Assembly (NCBI RefSeq): GCF_011759605.1
Contig: NZ_JAAOYX010000001.1
Location: 1,848,965 to 1,912,964 of the forward strand
DNA from: Luteibacter sp. SG786
Lineage (GTDB): Bacteria; Pseudomonadota; Gammaproteobacteria; Xanthomonadales; Rhodanobacteraceae
Direction: 5' to 3'
Length of the DNA stretch: 64,000 bases
In this document: positions 47,055 through 54,875 of the stretch, in pieces
How the letters are laid out: each line of letters begins with the position of its first letter
Position numbering within the stretch: the stretch's first letter is position 1
Made by a program: the position numbers and the translations under genes
The notes under the pieces: generated by a model
Seen by the model: the letters and a program-made list of their open reading frames with translations, nothing else
The model's database searches: none
What the model was told of the DNA's origin: nothing

Positions 47055-47563
47055 AGAACGTCAAGGTTCCACTGTTCGGCAACCCTGGGAAGTCGGCGAC
47101 GATTGACGCCGAGGCGACCAATGGCGCTACCGTAGGAAAGAACCTATTCAACGCCGATGGCTCTCTCGTCACGACAGCGCAGCTTTCAGGTGGCGCATCC
47201 ACTACTTCGTCTGGGAGCGATCTTGGCACCTCAGACGATCTGGACGAAGGCAGCTACAACCTCTATTTCACTGCGCGTAGGGCGCAGGATGCCGTTGGTA
47301 GCATCCTTGTTGACTCGGTTGATGTGGACTTTTCCTACGATCCTGGGGTGTCCATATCCGCGGCTCTTACCTCGACAGGCGTCGACTCTGGTACGTATGG
47401 CGATGCCACGCATACCGTGACTGTCACCGTAGACGGGAAAGGTCGTATCACAAGCATTGTCGAACACCCCATAGACCCTCCCATTCCACAAATATTCAAC
47501 CGTATCGACGCATCTGGTGACATCAGGGTCGATGCTGATGGCAACCTGCGGGTAACCCACTAA
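47051..47563 (+). CDS. Tail fibre-associated protein (170 aa)
   Basis: MKNVKVPLFGNPGKSATIDAEATNGATVGKNLF... GTYGDATHTVTVTVDGKGRITSIVEHPID. The 'TVTVDxKGRIT' segment is the repeat unit of phage tail-fibre/baseplate connector proteins. ATGA overlap with Rz. Likely attaches the fibre. Confidence 0.65.
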   Translation: MKNVKVPLFGNPGKSATIDAEATNGATVGKNLFNADGSLVTTAQLSGGASTTSSGSDLGTSDDLDEGSYNLYFTARRAQDAVGSILVDSVDVDFSYDPGVSISAALTSTGVDSGTYGDATHTVTVTVDGKGRITSIVEHPIDPPIPQIFNRIDASGDIRVDADGNLRVTH

Positions 47564-48090
47564 TGGCCCTGAAGCGCATATCGGACTATTCATCCGCGGC
47601 AACACCGCTCGCCGGCACTGAAATGCTGGAAATGGAGACGGTTGGCGGCACCAGCGTTAAATGTACCGCACAAGATATTGCGGACCTTAGTGGAGGTGGT
47701 GGTGCCGTATGGGGCGGCATTACCGGAACCCTATCCGCACAATCAGACCTACAAGCGGCTCTGGACGCCAAGAACAACCTAGGCGAAACCGCTGGACTGA
47801 ACGCACAGTCTGGAACGACTTACACCCTAGTCATCGGCGACAAGGGGAAATTGATTGAGAATACCAACGCGTCGGCGATCACGACGACCGTTCCGCCCAA
47901 TTCCTCGGTGGCATTTCCTGTAAACAGCATCGTCTACATTGCTCAGGGTGGGGCTGGACAGGTCACGGTTGCGGCTGGCGCAGGCGTCACGCTCAAACCG
48001 GCCACGGTGAAAACGCGCGCCCAGGATTCCATCATCGCCCTAGTCAAGACCGGAACCGACACCTGGCGCGCCATGGGTGACATGGCATGA
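47563..48090 (+). CDS. Tail fibre-region protein (175 aa)
   Basis: MALKRISDYSSAATPLAGTEMLEMETVGGTSVKCTAQDIADLS.. LNAQSGTTYTLVIGDKGKLIENTNASAITTTVPP... VAAGAGVTLKPA. Beta-rich, with the 'GxTYTLxxxDxGxxIxxxN' unit of virion fibre domains. Adjacent to the large fibre gene and overlapping it. Confidence 0.65.
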   Translation: MALKRISDYSSAATPLAGTEMLEMETVGGTSVKCTAQDIADLSGGGGAVWGGITGTLSAQSDLQAALDAKNNLGETAGLNAQSGTTYTLVIGDKGKLIENTNASAITTTVPPNSSVAFPVNSIVYIAQGGAGQVTVAAGAGVTLKPATVKTRAQDSIIALVKTGTDTWRAMGDMA

Positions 48091-50138
48091 TGCTCGCCGG
48101 AGTCATCGCCAAGCGGCGAAACGTTGTTCCTGCGGGCAATCTTGCCATTATGCCGTTCACGTACGACGAAACGGACAAGAACAGTTTTCTTTCCTTCACA
48201 CGGCAGGGAAATGGTCCGCATCAAACGCCTAGTGGCATGGAATGCGATGGATATGAGGCCCGCTATAAGGCAACAACCATCCCATCATGGATGAGCCCGA
48301 AGGCACATGCCTTTGGCTTTCAGATGACCTATACGGGCTATTGCCACGCTCGCGTGGATGCAAAGTTTACGTGTCCACTATCCACAAAGGATGCGTTGGA
48401 TATCATCGCCTATATGGGTTCAGATGCCACGTCCCCATCTCCCAAGGCTCTCTTTGGTAACGTGGCCGACCCAGCCAATGCCGGAAACACAGTAGTTGCA
48501 TTCCGAACGGTTGGAGCTTCGTCCACGCGAACTGTCCACATGGGGCGGACAAACTGGCGTTTTCGCCACCAGACGCCCGAATACCAGTCGGGCGGAAATA
48601 CTTGGGTTCCCCAAGCCATCTTGTTTAAGGATGCAAACCACCTGTGGCTTTCTGCACACCTGAATGACACAAAGAGCAGGACTTGGGAGGTTAACCCAAG
48701 CGATGGAAGCCTCCTTCGCTTCTACGACTTCCCGTCTCCGTACAATCATGTGGCTAATTTCGCACGGCGCCCTTCAACAGGCGACGTGTGGTTTACCGAC
48801 TCGCCAACGTCGAATTGCGGCATCGTTGACATGGAGGCGTCGTTTACTGCCGGAACGGCGGTCGTCACCACGGTCATGGACACGACGTCATTCAATAAGA
48901 TCGGCGCCATCGACTTCATAACGGTGAGCGGAACGGAGTATTTTGTAGCCGCAGAGTACAAAACGAGCGGCACGCCGTATCTTTATGTTTTTCCTGCATC
49001 GGTGATCGGTGCGGTGACTCTTACCGCCTCGAACCGGTTCAAGCGCTGGCCGATTGGAATCCAGATCCAGGGTCTTTGTGTATCTGGGACCAAGCTCTAC
49101 ATTTCGGCGAACAACAGCAAGGTGGCGACACCTTCGGCTGGGTTCATCGAGCGATACGACCTAGCAAATCTCATCACGTCGGTTGCTGACGGCGCGACGA
49201 TTACGCCCGAGTACGTCGAGCTTGCGGCCTCTGGATTCCCAGAGGATGCCTGCGTGCATCCGTCTACGGGAGACATATGGACACCAACGGAAGGTAATAG
49301 CTCTCCCATTTCTGATCGCGCCTACCTTTCCGTATGGAGTTCGCCTGTCAACGGCACGGGACAGGAGAACACTTATACGGCCAACTACGACGGTGCGGGG
49401 AATTTCACCATTCTCATGAATGGCCTGCCTTACTTCACCCTTTCAGATACGCCGGCTACCGACGTTTCGACCGTCTGCGTCGGCGGACCCCCGCAGGCAT
49501 CCGTTGGATTCACCAACGGGTATGCCTTTGGCTTCGTAAAGAATGTGGCGATCAAGGACGCCCCCATAGATGCCACGTCCTACGCCGCCATCGTTTCAGG
49601 ATCGTATGAGTCGGGATCGCTCTCGACTTACACCCTGACGCTTACCAACCCGGGAGCCGAGAGCGGCAACACAACTGGCTGGACATCCGAGAGCGGCAAC
49701 CTAAACGTATTCCCGTCAACGACGTTGCCGCCGCATAATGGATCGTGGAGCTTCTACACTGGCAACCAGGCGCTATCGATAACCAGGCAGAGAGTAACTG
49801 TGCCTTCTGGCGCTCAATCGGCGATTGACGCCGGAAATGCTTGGGTAAAGGCGAGATGGTGGCAGGCCAGCAATGATGCGACATCAGATCCGGGCGGTGC
49901 TGGAATTCGCACGCTCGATGCCACGCCTACGCAGCTTACGGAAGCCTATTCCGGACAGCAGGCCACGCCACTTAGCGTTACAGGTAGCGGCCCATATCCA
50001 TGGTGGCCCCGCGCGTTCGAGGCCGCCGCTCCATCTGGAACAAGGAACGTGGACATGCTGCTGAAGTCTACCCGCACCTCTGGGACCAACAACGACACTT
50101 ATGCAGATGACTTTTCCATGGTGATTTACGCTAAGTAA
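48087..50138 (+). CDS. Tail fibre / tailspike protein
   Basis: A 683-residue beta-rich protein at the end of the late operon. It has propeller-like repeats (LWLSAHLNDTKSRTWEVNPSDGSLLRFYDFP, VWFTDSPTSN, PEDACVHPSTGDIWTPT) and a C-terminal carbohydrate-binding-like domain (NPGAESGNTTGWTSESGN). Probably the host-recognition fibre. It could carry a depolymerase activity, but no catalytic motif is seen. Its stop abuts the convergent methyltransferase gene. Confidence 0.7.
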   Translation: MMLAGVIAKRRNVVPAGNLAIMPFTYDETDKNSFLSFTRQGNGPHQTPSGMECDGYEARYKATTIPSWMSPKAHAFGFQMTYTGYCHARVDAKFTCPLSTKDALDIIAYMGSDATSPSPKALFGNVADPANAGNTVVAFRTVGASSTRTVHMGRTNWRFRHQTPEYQSGGNTWVPQAILFKDANHLWLSAHLNDTKSRTWEVNPSDGSLLRFYDFPSPYNHVANFARRPSTGDVWFTDSPTSNCGIVDMEASFTAGTAVVTTVMDTTSFNKIGAIDFITVSGTEYFVAAEYKTSGTPYLYVFPASVIGAVTLTASNRFKRWPIGIQIQGLCVSGTKLYISANNSKVATPSAGFIERYDLANLITSVADGATITPEYVELAASGFPEDACVHPSTGDIWTPTEGNSSPISDRAYLSVWSSPVNGTGQENTYTANYDGAGNFTILMNGLPYFTLSDTPATDVSTVCVGGPPQASVGFTNGYAFGFVKNVAIKDAPIDATSYAAIVSGSYESGSLSTYTLTLTNPGAESGNTTGWTSESGNLNVFPSTTLPPHNGSWSFYTGNQALSITRQRVTVPSGAQSAIDAGNAWVKARWWQASNDATSDPGGAGIRTLDATPTQLTEAYSGQQATPLSVTGSGPYPWWPRAFEAAAPSGTRNVDMLLKSTRTSGTNNDTYADDFSMVIYAK

Positions 50139-51053
50139 TCAGACCGTGGCGCCATGAATTTCATAGCTTTTTGATCGCTCAATGCGCCATTTCACATCGT
50201 CCATATCACTGACGAAGATTTGGTTGTACTTCGTCGCCGCCTGATCGCCGGGAGGCACCAAAGAGCGAGTGGCTGGGTCATACCAATAAGGACCGTTGAA
50301 TCCCAAAGATCGGAGGCGCGTCTCTATCTCAGCGATATGGCCGCCGTATTTGGCAACGTGACCCTCATACATCTCGATTAGGACAGCTTTTAGCGAAGGA
50401 TCGGAAAGGGCCATGCTGGCGCCGCCTATGACCTCGGCCTCGAAGCCCTCAACGTCGATCTTGAGCATCGTCGGGCTTCGCCCAGACAGCACATCATCAA
50501 GTGGCAAAACATCAACCTCCACCGTGTTCTCGCCACCCACCTCAACGACGTGGTTGTAGCTCCAGAGAGAAGACGTGAAATGAAGTTTCCCGGGTATCCT
50601 GCCGATGCCAATCCGCCGAGCATCCACGCGATCCGAAACGTGGTTCGCGTACACGTTCTGCATGAGCAGATCGAAGGTTGTAGGCACGGGTTCCGCGGCG
50701 ACCACGTGGCACCCAACCGCTCTAGCGGCGAGGATGGTGTAGACGCCGGCATTGGCGCCAACGTCCACGAACAAGTCTTCAGGTCGGAGGAAGTGAAGGC
50801 AGAAGGCCATGTCGGCATATTCGCCAAGCCCGAAGCGAGCGCAGATCATTACGCTCCCAGCCTCCAGGGGCCAATGCAACACTGAGCCGCCGACATAGGG
50901 CACGGTCGTTTGGCGGACAGGTGAGGAAAGGACACTGGCCGTCTGGCGAGCCCAGCGGGCGAGCGTCTGGACAGGGCGACCCTTGTGCAATGGGTGGTTC
51001 AGTAGATCACGGATATTTCTCAGCGTTCTGCCGGCGCGCTTCACCAGTCCCAC
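50139..51053 (-). CDS. FkbM-family SAM-dependent methyltransferase, probable lysogenic-conversion gene
   Basis: A 304-residue FkbM-type methyltransferase. The SAM motif is LFVDVGANAGVYTILAAR at about 94-111, with the acidic AAEPVPTTFDLL after it and MLKIDVEGFEAEVIGGA further on. Members methylate sugars or small metabolites. Oriented against the late operon, tail to tail with the fibre gene and near attR, it is typical of phage cargo. It may alter surface glycans of the lysogen, perhaps blocking reinfection. Product specificity is not deducible. Confidence 0.85.
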   Translation of the reverse strand: MGLVKRAGRTLRNIRDLLNHPLHKGRPVQTLARWARQTASVLSSPVRQTTVPYVGGSVLHWPLEAGSVMICARFGLGEYADMAFCLHFLRPEDLFVDVGANAGVYTILAARAVGCHVVAAEPVPTTFDLLMQNVYANHVSDRVDARRIGIGRIPGKLHFTSSLWSYNHVVEVGGENTVEVDVLPLDDVLSGRSPTMLKIDVEGFEAEVIGGASMALSDPSLKAVLIEMYEGHVAKYGGHIAEIETRLRSLGFNGPYWYDPATRSLVPPGDQAATKYNQIFVSDMDDVKWRIERSKSYEIHGATV

Positions 51054-51096
51054 GGTTGCCCCCTGTATCCGTCTTGGCCTGGAAGGGTAACGCGAA

Positions 51097-51123
51097 GCGG
51101 GGCCCCCAGACGAGGGCCCCTTG
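51097..51123. terminator. GC-rich hairpin upstream of the methyltransferase gene
   Basis: GGGGCCC and GGGCCCC around CCAGACGA. The 316 bases from 51054 to 51369 hold no clear gene, only this hairpin, a second GGCCC/GGGCC hairpin near 51220 and an amber-interrupted short frame on the minus strand. Confidence 0.4.
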
Positions 51124-51369
51124 GTATCACCCTAGGGCCTACCAAATCTTGATTGCCAGCAAAGTCGCTTGCATAGCTTTCGCGATAAGCGTCACTATTT
51201 CTGTAACGGTCTGTACGAGGCCCTTTGGGCCCTTGGTCTAGTTGGTCATTTTCGTTTCCAAATAGGTTTCGGGCAGCGCGATGCCGCTACGCTGGGGTTC
51301 GGTAGTCCTCACCCGCGGCTAGCATTGCACCATCACGGGTTTTTTGCGCAAGTGGGTTACCCTCGACCC

Positions 51370-51711
51370 ATGCTCATCTGGACCCTCACCGGTAATCGCC
51401 TCGACGCCAAGAGCCCCTACCAGGGCGGCCCTATCGCGTCCGTGTACGAGGAAGGGGATAAGTGGTGGGTTCGGTGGTGGGTAGGCCCTGTGGGCGTCTA
51501 CGGGGCATCTTCCGAGGCGACGGCTAGGCGATGGGTCGAGAGGTTCGCCGCAAGCCGTCTGGACGCGCTGGGGAAGGCTGCGGCCAGTCCCGGGGCGGGA
51601 CCGAATGCCCTCGGCCGCTACGTCCCTCCGACACCCGAAGAGAAGGCCCGGTACGATGCCTTCTCGGCCAAGTACGTGCCGCCCAAGAGGCCGAACCGGA
51701 GGCGACGATGA
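51370..51711 (+). CDS. Small Trp-rich protein at the right prophage end (113 aa)
   Basis: MLIWTLTGNRLDAKSPYQGGPIASVYEEGDKWWVRWWVGPVGVYGASSEATARRWVERF... ends very basic (PPKRPNRRRR). Last gene before attR, and promoter-proximal on its own. No RBS before the ATG; the upstream TTACCCTCG matches the box before cro. Function unknown. A lysogenic-conversion gene is possible. Confidence 0.6.
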   Translation: MLIWTLTGNRLDAKSPYQGGPIASVYEEGDKWWVRWWVGPVGVYGASSEATARRWVERFAASRLDALGKAAASPGAGPNALGRYVPPTPEEKARYDAFSAKYVPPKRPNRRRR

Positions 51712-51718
51712 GGTCAAT

Positions 51719-51736
51719 CTGCACATATTTTGCACA
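51719..51736. promoter_or_regulatory. TGCACA box pair near attR
   Basis: CTGCACA at 51719-51725 and TTGCACA at 51730-51736, spaced 11 bp and in the same orientation as the pair near attL. Candidate integrase arm-type sites, 37 bp from the core. Confidence 0.55.
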
Positions 51737-51772
51737 CACAGGCCAGCAAAGTACCGCCTGAAGCCAAATTCG

Positions 51773-51792
51773 GATTCCTATTTCCGGCACCA
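51773..51792. other. attR core (20 bp)
   Basis: An exact copy of 9627-9646, the tRNA-Thr 3' end including CCA. Confidence 0.92.
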
Positions 51793-51840
51793 CCGATTTC
51801 CCTCCCGAACTGCCGCCGCGCGGTCCCGGAGGAAGCAGAA

Positions 51841-51864
51841 AAACCCGCTCACGCGGGTTTTTTT
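51841..51864. terminator. Host terminator just beyond attR
   Basis: AAACCCGC-TCAC-GCGGGTTT then TTTT. Probably the original terminator of tRNA-Thr before integration. It can also serve the convergent gene to its right. Confidence 0.8.
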
Positions 51865-51918
51865 GTGCCTGGCCACCGAACGGCTCAGCCGGCCTTGCCG
51901 GCGATGTCGGTAAAGGGC

Positions 51919-52356
51919 TTATGCTGCCAGGCGCGTTTCGTCTGCGAGGTAGCGCAGGCCGATCGACAGGGCCATGTCGTAGCCGGCCATCGTGTTGCCC
52001 GGGACGACCACGCTGACCAGCGAGGGATGGCCCGGGGCCAGTGCCGATGCATCCGATGCGTCGCTGTGGTCGTGCACTTCGATATACGGTACGTCGAGCA
52101 CCGCCAGCGCATCGCGCAGCGGGGCCATGTCCTGCATGGGGATGTCGTTGGCGTCGACGTCCAGCAGGACCAGATCGGCGTGATCGGAGGGCGAGCGGCC
52201 GAGGTGGCGGGTCAACTCGTTGAAGTCGCTGCACGTTCGCCAGAGCAGATCGACGCCTGCCGCCTGGGCACGTTCCCAGAGGCGGAACATGGCGTCATCC
52301 GTGAAGGTGACCTGTTCCGCGCACGTGCGCGGGCCTGTGATTACGACGATCGACAT
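51919..52356 (-). CDS. Type II 3-dehydroquinate dehydratase-like protein, probably inactive
   Basis: A 145-residue protein with the overall AroQ fold pattern: SIVVITGP at the N-terminus, ADLVLLDVDAND, PLRDALAVLDVPYIEVHDHSD and VVPGNTMAGYDMALSIGLRYLA. Active-site elements of true AroQ are missing. The lid with catalytic Arg and Tyr (GTREPxxYG) is deleted, the SNHEG stretch reads TCSDFNE, and the NPGAxTHTS stretch is replaced. It is therefore likely a paralogue with another role. Confidence 0.7.
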   Translation of the reverse strand: MSIVVITGPRTCAEQVTFTDDAMFRLWERAQAAGVDLLWRTCSDFNELTRHLGRSPSDHADLVLLDVDANDIPMQDMAPLRDALAVLDVPYIEVHDHSDASDASALAPGHPSLVSVVVPGNTMAGYDMALSIGLRYLADETRLAA

Positions 52357-52510
52357 CGCTGCTTCGCTCCGACGGACGGGCGCTCAGTGTCGGGCCGAAG
52401 GCTGTAAAAAAGCTGCGCGGGAAAAGCGCTTTCGCGGTAATGAAGGCGTAAAAATCGCGGAGGCCCAGCGCAGTTGCCAGCGTGTTCATCGCTGAGCAGC
52501 AGTGCCTTGA

Positions 52511-52532
52511 AAACCGCTCAGGCGGTTTTTCT
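52511..52532 (-). terminator. Terminator of the GFA-family gene
   Basis: AAAACCGC-TCAG-GCGGTTTTT, just beyond the gene's stop at 52541. Usable on both strands. Confidence 0.75.
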
Positions 52533-52540
52533 TGTGCGCG

Positions 52541-52981
52541 TTACGCGAGACCCAGCGCCGCCGCGAGTTCGTCCATCGCCGGCGCCTCGGGCCAGGTGGG
52601 CACCCCGGGAGGAATGGCCAGCCAGTCCTGTTTGCGGCGTGTCCAGATATGGGCCACGCAGTCGAGTTCATTGCTGCGATCGAGCGTGCCGGCACGCAAC
52701 ACCGCGAAGCCGTGGCCGCTGTTGGTGTTGTAGACCCGGGTGTGGCAGGTGGGGCAGATGCGTTGCCGCGATACGCGGCCGGACGTGCCTTCCAGTTCGT
52801 AGACCACGACCTCGCCCGTGACCGTCAGGACGTTCGCGGACGGGATGCAGCTCTGGCTGAAAGCGACACCCGTCCACGTCTGACAATCCAGGCAATGACA
52901 GGCGTAACTCGGGGGCAGCGCGTCGATGGAAAGTTCGTACCTGACTTGTCCGCAGCGGCAACCGCCGGTGATGGGGCTCAA
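52541..52981 (-). CDS. GFA-family (CENP-V type) zinc protein
   Basis: A 146-residue protein with the GFA zinc cysteines: Cys8/Cys10 (GGCRCGQVRYE), Cys28/Cys30/Cys33 (ACHCLDC) and Cys76/Cys79 (CPTCHTRVYN). GFA-domain proteins bind zinc. Some have been described as glutathione-dependent formaldehyde activating, but most have no proven reaction. The TTG start at 52981 gives MSPITGGCRCG with GGAG upstream. It is divergent from the GNAT gene. Confidence 0.88.
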   Translation of the reverse strand: MSPITGGCRCGQVRYELSIDALPPSYACHCLDCQTWTGVAFSQSCIPSANVLTVTGEVVVYELEGTSGRVSRQRICPTCHTRVYNTNSGHGFAVLRAGTLDRSNELDCVAHIWTRRKQDWLAIPPGVPTWPEAPAMDELAAALGLA

Positions 52982-53030
52982 GGGTGACTCCAGGCTTGTG
53001 AGGAAATCCGATTCCGCCGAGGATATCGGA

Positions 53031-53627
53031 ATGGACACTCCCGTATTTGCCACCATCGCCACACCGCGGCTGCAGCTCGATACCCTCGTGCCCGCCGATG
53101 CGCCTACGCTTTTCGCCTATCGCGGCGACGACACCGTCGCGCGCTTCCAGGGCTGGAAGCCAGCCGATCTCGCCGAGGCCGCATCCTTCATCGAACGACA
53201 ATCCGCGCAAGTTTTCGCGGCGCCGGACAGCTGGTTCCAGCTCGCCATCCGTGAAGCGGAGACGCAGGAGCTGGTCGGCGATCTCGGCATCCACTTCCCC
53301 GCAAGCCAGCTCGATGCCATCGAATTCGGCGTCACGCTGAGGCCGGACCGGCAGGGAAGGGGCTATGCGCGGGAGGCGATGGCCGCGATGCTCGGGCTCG
53401 CCTTCGGCACGTGGGGATATCGGCGCGTCGTAGGGTCGGTGGATCCCCGTAACGTGGCCAGCATCGCGTTGCTGAGATCGCTGGGCTTCCGTCAGGAAGC
53501 ACACCACGTGGAGAGCTATCTGATGCGCGGGGAGTGGACGGACGACATGGTGTTCGCCTTGCTGGCCCGCGAGTGGAATGCGGGCGGCCGGGAAAGGCCC
53601 GACGCTCTGCGGAATCCGGCCGCCTAA
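53031..53627 (+). CDS. GNAT-family N-acetyltransferase (RimJ/RimL type)
   Basis: A 198-residue protein starting MDTPVFATIATPRLQLDTL with GAGGAT upstream. The acetyl-CoA loop is RPDRQGRGYAREAM, and NVASIALLRSLGFRQEAHHVESYLMRGEWTDDMVFALLAREW is the typical RimJ/RimL-like end. It probably acetylates a small molecule or protein N-terminus. Substrate unknown. Confidence 0.88.
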   Translation: MDTPVFATIATPRLQLDTLVPADAPTLFAYRGDDTVARFQGWKPADLAEAASFIERQSAQVFAAPDSWFQLAIREAETQELVGDLGIHFPASQLDAIEFGVTLRPDRQGRGYAREAMAAMLGLAFGTWGYRRVVGSVDPRNVASIALLRSLGFRQEAHHVESYLMRGEWTDDMVFALLAREWNAGGRERPDALRNPAA

Positions 53628-53884
53628 GCCGCGCTCAGGCGCGCCATGGCGGCGGCGGTGGGCGGCGGCAGGTGGCGGAGCGGGGCGTCCGGAATGAAGC
53701 GCCAGTCGCCAAGGCGACGCGGCACACGGGCCGACGGGTAACGATCGCGCAGGTCGCGGACGGCATCTTCCGGGAGGTCGTAGCGACCGATTTCGATATC
53801 ACCGCAGAGCGCACGCCAGCGATGGCCATGACGGACGATGCGGAACGGGGCTTCGGTGGCACTGAAAACATACTGCGCGAGCAC
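53624..53884 (-). CDS. Hypothetical protein (86 aa)
   Basis: GTG start with GGGAG upstream: MLAQYVFSATEAPFRIVRHGHRWRALCGDIEIGRYDLPEDAVRDLRDRYP. Convergent with the GNAT gene, sharing 4 bases at the ends. The compact N-terminal domain looks real. Function unknown. Confidence 0.65.
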   Translation of the reverse strand: MLAQYVFSATEAPFRIVRHGHRWRALCGDIEIGRYDLPEDAVRDLRDRYPSARVPRRLGDWRFIPDAPLRHLPPPTAAAMARLSAA

Positions 53885-54000
53885 GGACTGACTCCCTATT
53901 TAGCCCGCTCATTCTCCGCGCGATTTCGTGACCGCTCCGTTATGCGGAGGCGACGCCGGTGTGTCGGTGGAACGCACGGCGTCGCGTGGTTGCATGCCGT

Positions 54001-54195
<195 letters not shown>

Positions 54196-54371
54196 TTACG
54201 TGGGGGATGGGGCCATGGAGCACCCGCGACCGTGAAAGCCGGGTAGCGGGCAGGTGGATGCCGCCTGTCGGCTTTTTCTGACCGCTGGTCGGGTCCGGCT
54301 TGCTTGAGTTGAGTCCTTTACCGATCCTCCAGGGTGCCGGATAGGGTCCGGCCAAGGGGCGGGGGTAAAGG

Positions 54372-54875
54372 GTGGATCAGCGGATATCGCGCGGGCGCAT
54401 CGAAGGCGTCTCGCTCATCGAGGTCATGGTCGCGGTCCTGGTGTTCAGCGTCGGGCTGCTGGGCATTGCGATGTTGCAGATGCGCGGCGCGCAGTTCACC
54501 AAGGAATCCGGTTCCCGCACCAGCGCCATCATCCTGGCGCGCAGCCTCGCCGAATCGATGCGCGCCAACCCGAAAGGCGCCATTCCCGCCACGGGCGATA
54601 GCGATTATCTCTACGACGGATCCACCGCCTACACGGAGGCCGACTGCGCCTCCACGACACTCGACACGCCCGCCGCGGTAGCCAAGCGCGACCTGGCCTG
54701 CTGGCAACTTGCGCTGAAGAAGAGCCTGCCTGCCCCGGCCGCGGGACATAGCGTGGCCACCGTCACACGCGACGACAACCTCGGCACCCTCGTCATCAAG
54801 GTGTCCTGGGCGGGCGTCGCCGACGACGAGAACACCGACTCGACCCAGACCTACAGCTTCAGCTACCTGCAATGA
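54372..54875 (+). CDS. pilV: Type IV pilus minor pilin PilV
   Basis: A 167-residue minor pilin. The prepilin peptidase site is EG|VSLIEVMVAVLVFSVGLLGIAML, with Gly12 before and Glu17 at position +5 of the mature protein. It begins with GTG. First gene of an operon for minor pilins that, with PilY1, prime pilus assembly at the inner membrane and sit at the tip. The following pilW overlaps its stop (ATGA). Confidence 0.92.
   Translation: MDQRISRGRIEGVSLIEVMVAVLVFSVGLLGIAMLQMRGAQFTKESGSRTSAIILARSLAESMRANPKGAIPATGDSDYLYDGSTAYTEADCASTTLDTPAAVAKRDLACWQLALKKSLPAPAAGHSVATVTRDDNLGTLVIKVSWAGVADDENTDSTQTYSFSYLQ

Larger units (their letters stand above)
9627..51792. mobile_element. Complete prophage, lambda-like early region with podovirus-like late genes
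   Basis: It is bounded by exact 20-bp repeats of the tRNA-Thr 3' end. It carries integrase, excisionase-like, CI/Cro/CII-like, replication, terminase, portal, capsid, ejection, lysis and fibre genes. No long or short tape-measure protein is seen. The T7/podovirus-like order (adaptor, nozzle, GNAT-fold internal protein, ejection proteins) argues for a short-tailed virion. Base composition is visibly less GC-rich than the flanks. No interrupted essential gene is obvious, so it may be inducible. Confidence 0.93.

Noticed and set aside
51169..51369. N-terminal extension of the right-end 113-aa gene
   Set aside because: The extension crosses GC hairpins and lacks a protein-like pattern; ATG 51370 is preferred.
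52541..53062. Longer version of the GFA protein starting at 53062
   Set aside because: It would overlap the divergent GNAT gene, and its N-terminus does not match the family. The TTG at 52981 has a good RBS and gives the family start.
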